14,997 nt of DNA, from positions 1 through 14,997 of the forward strand of contig CATXYA010000005.1 in the NCBI GenBank assembly GCA_958403605.1, given 5' to 3'. Under the pieces are notes generated by a model. It did no database searches. It had not been told where the DNA came from and worked only from the letters and a program-made list of their open reading frames with translations. This DNA comes from an uncultured Oscillospiraceae bacterium (GTDB lineage: Bacteria > Bacillota > Clostridia > Oscillospirales > Ruminococcaceae). Positions 12,928 to 14,997 of the stretch are shown piece after piece. The first letter of the stretch is position 1; each line of letters opens with the position of its first letter. The position numbers and the translations under genes are program-made.

Positions 12928-13380
12928 ATGGACCGTCATGACCGCAGCGAGCGCGCCATCCTCACCGTGCTGTGTTTAGTGCAGGACGGTGACCGCCTGC
13001 TGCTGCAGGACCGGGTAAAAGCGGATTGGCACGGCGTCACCCTGCCGGGCGGCCACGTGGAACCCGGCGAATCCTTCGTCAGGGCCGCTGTGCGCGAGGT
13101 GCAGGAGGAGACGGGCCTCACCGTGCTGGACCCGCGTTTGTGCGGCGTCAAACAGTTCCAAACGGACAACGGCGCGCGCTACGTGGTGCTGCTGTTCCGC
13201 GCAGCGCAGTTCACCGGCGAATTGCGCTCGTCCGCCGAGGGCCGGATGTTCTGGGCCCGGCGGGAAGAGCTGCCGGGCCTGCCGCTGGTGGCTGATTTTG
13301 CGCAGCTGCTGGCGGTGTGCGAGCGCGGCGACCTCAGCGAATTCCAGTATGGCCCCGAGGGGGACGTGCGGCTTTATTAA
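12928..13380 (+). CDS. Nudix hydrolase (MutT-like)
   Basis: A 150-residue Nudix protein. The box begins at G42 in LPGGHVEPGESF, continues with E48, and ends in REVQEETGL (56-64) with catalytic glutamates E57, E60 and E61. Size and sequence fit the MutT/8-oxo-dGTPase or general NTP pyrophosphohydrolase group, so it may remove damaged nucleotides; the true substrate cannot be read from the sequence. Three in-frame ATGs occur at 12913, 12922 and 12928. The last is chosen because GGGAGG (12915-12920) is seven bases before it, and the ATPase stop (12923-12925) precedes it. It is the last gene of the GC-rich repair-like operon. Its TAA stop lies inside the left edge of a hairpin repeat copy, so the C-terminus may have been set by that element. 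Confidence 0.9.
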   Translation: MDRHDRSERAILTVLCLVQDGDRLLLQDRVKADWHGVTLPGGHVEPGESFVRAAVREVQEETGLTVLDPRLCGVKQFQTDNGARYVVLLFRAAQFTGELRSSAEGRMFWARREELPGLPLVADFAQLLAVCERGDLSEFQYGPEGDVRLY

Positions 13381-13409
13381 GAGGTGTTTTTTATTGCGCA
13401 GCAATAAAA
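13376..13409 (+). repeat. Third, partial copy of the hairpin repeat (right end only)
   Basis: ATTAAGA, four variable bases, then hairpin C (TTTTTTATTGC 13387-13397, loop GCA, GCAATAAAA 13401-13409). The same order ATTAAGA - spacer - hairpin C ends both tandem units near 7.1-7.2 kb. Hairpins A and B are absent. The copy includes the Nudix stop codon, may serve as its terminator, and marks the switch from GC-rich to AT-rich DNA. Confidence 0.82.
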
Positions 13410-13447
13410 TATAAGTATACAAATTTTGAATTTATGGGGATAACTAT

Positions 13448-14308
13448 ATGATAAAAATAATCGATACATTTTCACAAATTGACTCTTTGTTTGATAATGG
13501 AACATTCAACTTGAAAACGTGGAAAGAGCATATAAATTCAATTTATGATAACGCTTCCAATATTTTTGAGGATGATTTAAAAGAATATTTGGATAGCGGA
13601 AATTATGTTTATGAAAATGATATTTTGCCGATTATCAACGCTGTACATGGTCATTCAGCATTAGAAACTTTACATACTTCTTTCACTAATGTCACACATG
13701 ATTTGAATGAAAGAATAATTGATTGCTTTGGCCATGAATTAGATATTGACATTGTTTTGTATATTGGGCTTTGTAATGCAGCGGGATGGGTAACTAACAT
13801 AAATGGGCGAGATGTAATACTGTTAGGAGTTGAAAAAATACTTGAATTGAATTGGTATGATGAAGATTCTATGTATGGGCTTATCTATCACGAATTAGGA
13901 CATGTCTATCACAAACAATATGGAATATTTAATCAATATAGTGATAACAGTAGTGGAAAATTTATTTGGCAATTATTCACCGAAGGCATAGCAATGTACT
14001 TTGAGCAGATTCTGATTAATGACCTTAATTATTATCACCAAAACAGAAATGGTTGGCTGAATTGGTGTGATAATCACTTTCAGCAAATATTAACGAACTT
14101 TCAATCTGATTTGCCAATGATGACAAGGTTTAATCAAAAATATTTCGGTGATTGGGTAAATTATTGTGGAAGAGGAGATGTTGGGTATTATCTTGGAGCA
14201 AAGTTTGTTCAATATCTTTGTGGTAAATATAGCTTTGAACAGTTAATTAAAATGGAAATTGATGAAATTGTCCAAGAATTTTTTGGATTTACAGAAGAAA
14301 AATTGTAA
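13448..14308 (+). CDS. Putative zinc metalloprotease (HEXXH), horizontally acquired
   Basis: A 286-residue protein with no signal peptide. The zinc motif IYHELGHVYH gives H148, E149 and H152. E179 in the segment LFTEGIAMYFE, 27 residues further on, is in the right place for the third ligand, the arrangement of gluzincin peptidases. The late GYYLGAKFVQYL recalls predicted Zn-dependent proteases of the DUF2268 type, but I cannot make a firm family assignment. The coding sequence is strongly AT-rich (Asn, Ile and Tyr codons ending in A/T), in clear contrast to all genes to its left, so it is foreign or recently acquired. The ribosome binding site is weak (GGGG about eight bases before the ATG at 13448) and I see no convincing promoter. 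The target protein is unknown; a stand-alone cytoplasmic protease next to mobile-type DNA might be a cargo or defence gene. Confidence 0.75.
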   Translation: MIKIIDTFSQIDSLFDNGTFNLKTWKEHINSIYDNASNIFEDDLKEYLDSGNYVYENDILPIINAVHGHSALETLHTSFTNVTHDLNERIIDCFGHELDIDIVLYIGLCNAAGWVTNINGRDVILLGVEKILELNWYDEDSMYGLIYHELGHVYHKQYGIFNQYSDNSSGKFIWQLFTEGIAMYFEQILINDLNYYHQNRNGWLNWCDNHFQQILTNFQSDLPMMTRFNQKYFGDWVNYCGRGDVGYYLGAKFVQYLCGKYSFEQLIKMEIDEIVQEFFGFTEEKL

Positions 14309-14340
14309 GTGCAACGATTCTGCTAAATTTTTATAAGGGT

Positions 14341-14355
14341 TTGGGATATCCCCAA
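14341..14355. repeat. Short palindrome TTGGG-ATAT-CCCCAA
   Basis: A near-perfect 15-base palindrome, 32 bases after the metalloprotease stop, with one extra C in the right arm. The hairpin has no T-run following it, so it is a poor terminator. Short G/C-rich palindromes of this shape occur in non-coding parts of clostridial mobile elements, as far as I recall. Confidence 0.5.
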
Positions 14356-14407
14356 CAAGCAAAAATTCATCTTATTATTGTCACAGAGAAAAACGAGTGA
14401 TTTTTAC

Positions 14408-14426
14408 GGAAAGGGTACCACTTTCC
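14408..14426. repeat. Inverted repeat resembling an oriT
   Basis: GGAAAG (14408-14413) and CTTTCC (14421-14426) flank GGTACCA, itself holding the palindrome GGTACC. TATGCTTGCTAC follows directly. An inverted repeat with a short single-stranded target just beside it is how MOBP-type transfer origins are built, but I cannot match the nic site to a named family, and no relaxase is visible. Confidence 0.3.
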
Positions 14427-14501
14427 TATGCTTGCTACGGAACTTTTTGCAAAGGAACAGAAAGAAAGGAACCAGTTAAACAGATAGTAGCTTGCTTTGA
14501 A

Positions 14502-14618
14502 ATGTTACGCAGTTAAATGGCATTTTCGAGGGGCAAGGTATAAACACCTTGCTTCATTGGTTTTAGCTCCTGTAAAGCCTTTTCTTGCAAGGCTTATTTA
14601 GGCGCTAATGCGTAACAT
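14502..14618 (+). ncRNA. Candidate structured RNA or cruciform element
   Basis: A perfect 10-bp closing stem (ATGTTACGCA 14502-14511 with TGCGTAACAT 14609-14618) encloses two further perfect hairpins. The first is GCAAGGT 14533-14539 with ACCTTGC 14546-14552 (loop ATAAAC). The second is AAGCCTT 14575-14581 with AAGGCTT 14589-14595 (loop TTCTTGC). The result is a compact three-way junction of 117 bases. No known RNA family comes to mind. The strand is uncertain, since perfect stems look alike on both, and it could act as folded single-stranded DNA instead. Confidence 0.45.
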
Positions 14619-14899
14619 AGTAGCGTAAAGTAAGGTAGTCATAACCTGCCTCTGTCGGTGCGATAACACTGTTCTGTGTTTATGTGTATCATCTTGCTTG
14701 TGGTGCTAAAATGGTGCCCAACTTTACAAAACCAATTTATGCGACAATACGAGGAGATACAAGCAAGAACGGGAAAAATCATTGAAAATACAGGCTTTTT
14801 TAAACACTTGAAAGAAGTTATAAGACGATTTTTGTCTATAAAATCAATAAAAAATAGCGGCGTTTGAGTTTGTACAGTCGGCTTCATATAAGAACAACA

Positions 14900-14947
14900 A
14901 AGCTGGAAAGGCTGATGAATAGGGCATTAAGCGGTTCTTTCCAGCTT
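14900..14947. repeat. 11-bp inverted repeat with 26-base loop
   Basis: AAGCTGGAAAG (14900-14910) and CTTTCCAGCTT (14937-14947) are exact complements separated by 26 bases. There is no T-run afterwards, so it is not a standard terminator. It might be a protein-binding or recombination site; nothing in the sequence decides this. Confidence 0.6.
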
Positions 14948-14997
14948 GTACTAAAAATGTTTGCAGGCCATTAATCGCCCAAAATCCCGCCTCATTC

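Larger units (their letters stand above)
14309..14997. other. AT-rich stretch without a convincing gene, mobile-element-like
   Basis: 689 bases after the metalloprotease gene. The longest open frames (14676-14867 plus, 14639-14887 minus) lack ribosome binding sites and overlap each other, so I do not call them. It contains a palindromic TTGGG-ATAT-CCCCAA (14341-14355), an inverted repeat with the look of an oriT (14408-14426), a 117-base branched structure (14502-14618) and an 11-bp inverted repeat (14900-14947). The density of hairpins and the composition suggest non-coding DNA of a conjugative or mobilizable element. This is inference, since no integrase or relaxase gene is inside the window. 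Confidence 0.45.

Noticed and set aside
14309..14400. Group II intron 5' end (GTGCAACG after the protease stop)
   Set aside because: It does not match the GUGYG start consensus, and no domain V hairpin or reverse transcriptase is visible in the window.
14559..14569. GTTTTAGCTCC resembling the start of a type II CRISPR repeat
   Set aside because: It is a single occurrence within a folded element, without spacers or cas genes nearby; the similarity is short enough to be chance.
14676..14867. A 63-codon plus-strand open frame and an overlapping 82-codon minus-strand frame
   Set aside because: They have no ribosome binding site, compete for the same DNA, and match no family I recognise. A decayed fragment of a mobile-element gene is possible but not shown.
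1..14997. tRNA or rRNA genes
   Set aside because: I looked for cloverleaf arms with TTCGA-type T-loops and for rRNA blocks and saw none that hold up; a tRNAscan run would settle it.

Overview
The window is a stretch of GC-rich (roughly two thirds G+C) Gram-positive chromosome, most likely from a gut Clostridia of the Oscillospiraceae/Ruminococcaceae type (a Faecalibacterium-like relative). The reasons are the strong AGGAGG-type ribosome binding sites, the DegV, QueT, AzlCD and LUD genes, the TIGR03916/TIGR03915 pair, and a queT leader that looks like a class III preQ1 riboswitch, a class known mainly from that group. This assignment is inference from gene content; no rRNA or tRNA gene is present.

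Layout. (1) Positions 1-3356, plus strand: a tight operon of a truncated pyridoxamine kinase, a TrmL-type tRNA methyltransferase, a DegV fatty-acid-binding protein, a membrane-anchored family 2 glycosyltransferase and a flavin reductase. (2) Positions 3349-4897, minus strand: azlC, azlD and a GNAT acetyltransferase, convergent on the first operon. Both operons end inside one 15-bp terminator palindrome that encodes the last residues of both proteins. (3) Positions 4930-5087: overlapping back-to-back promoters built on one inverted repeat, followed by the riboswitch. (4) Positions 5088-6238: queT and a HAD phosphatase-like gene, ending at a UUCG-loop terminator. (5) Positions 6366-7007: a LUD-domain gene, then two tandem copies of a ~100-nt three-hairpin repeat. 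(6) Positions 7287-8406: an S24/LexA-like repressor divergent from a small membrane protein gene. A perfect operator lies between the -35 and -10 boxes of the membrane protein promoter. (7) Positions 8471-10031: a DUF3795-Nudix-NTF2-like triple fusion and a VOC protein. (8) Positions 10109-13380: a radical SAM DNA modification/repair protein, its TIGR03915 partner, an ATPase and a Nudix hydrolase, closely packed and probably co-transcribed.

(9) At about 13,400 the composition drops sharply to AT-rich. The border carries a third copy of the hairpin found at 7.1-7.2 kb. Beyond it lie a HEXXH metalloprotease-like gene and ~690 bases with no convincing gene. That stretch holds an oriT-like inverted repeat, a 117-nt branched structured element and a long terminal inverted repeat. 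It reads as transferred or mobile-element DNA.

Two themes stand out. The first is nucleotide and nucleic-acid maintenance: TrmL, queuosine precursor uptake, two Nudix proteins, the radical SAM/TIGR03915 pair and the ATPase. The second is compact regulation by palindromes: the coding terminator, the shared promoter repeat, the operator in the spacer, and repeat hairpins that share one strand. The best candidates for something undescribed are the repressor/operator/membrane-protein module, the repeat family and the structured element near the right end.
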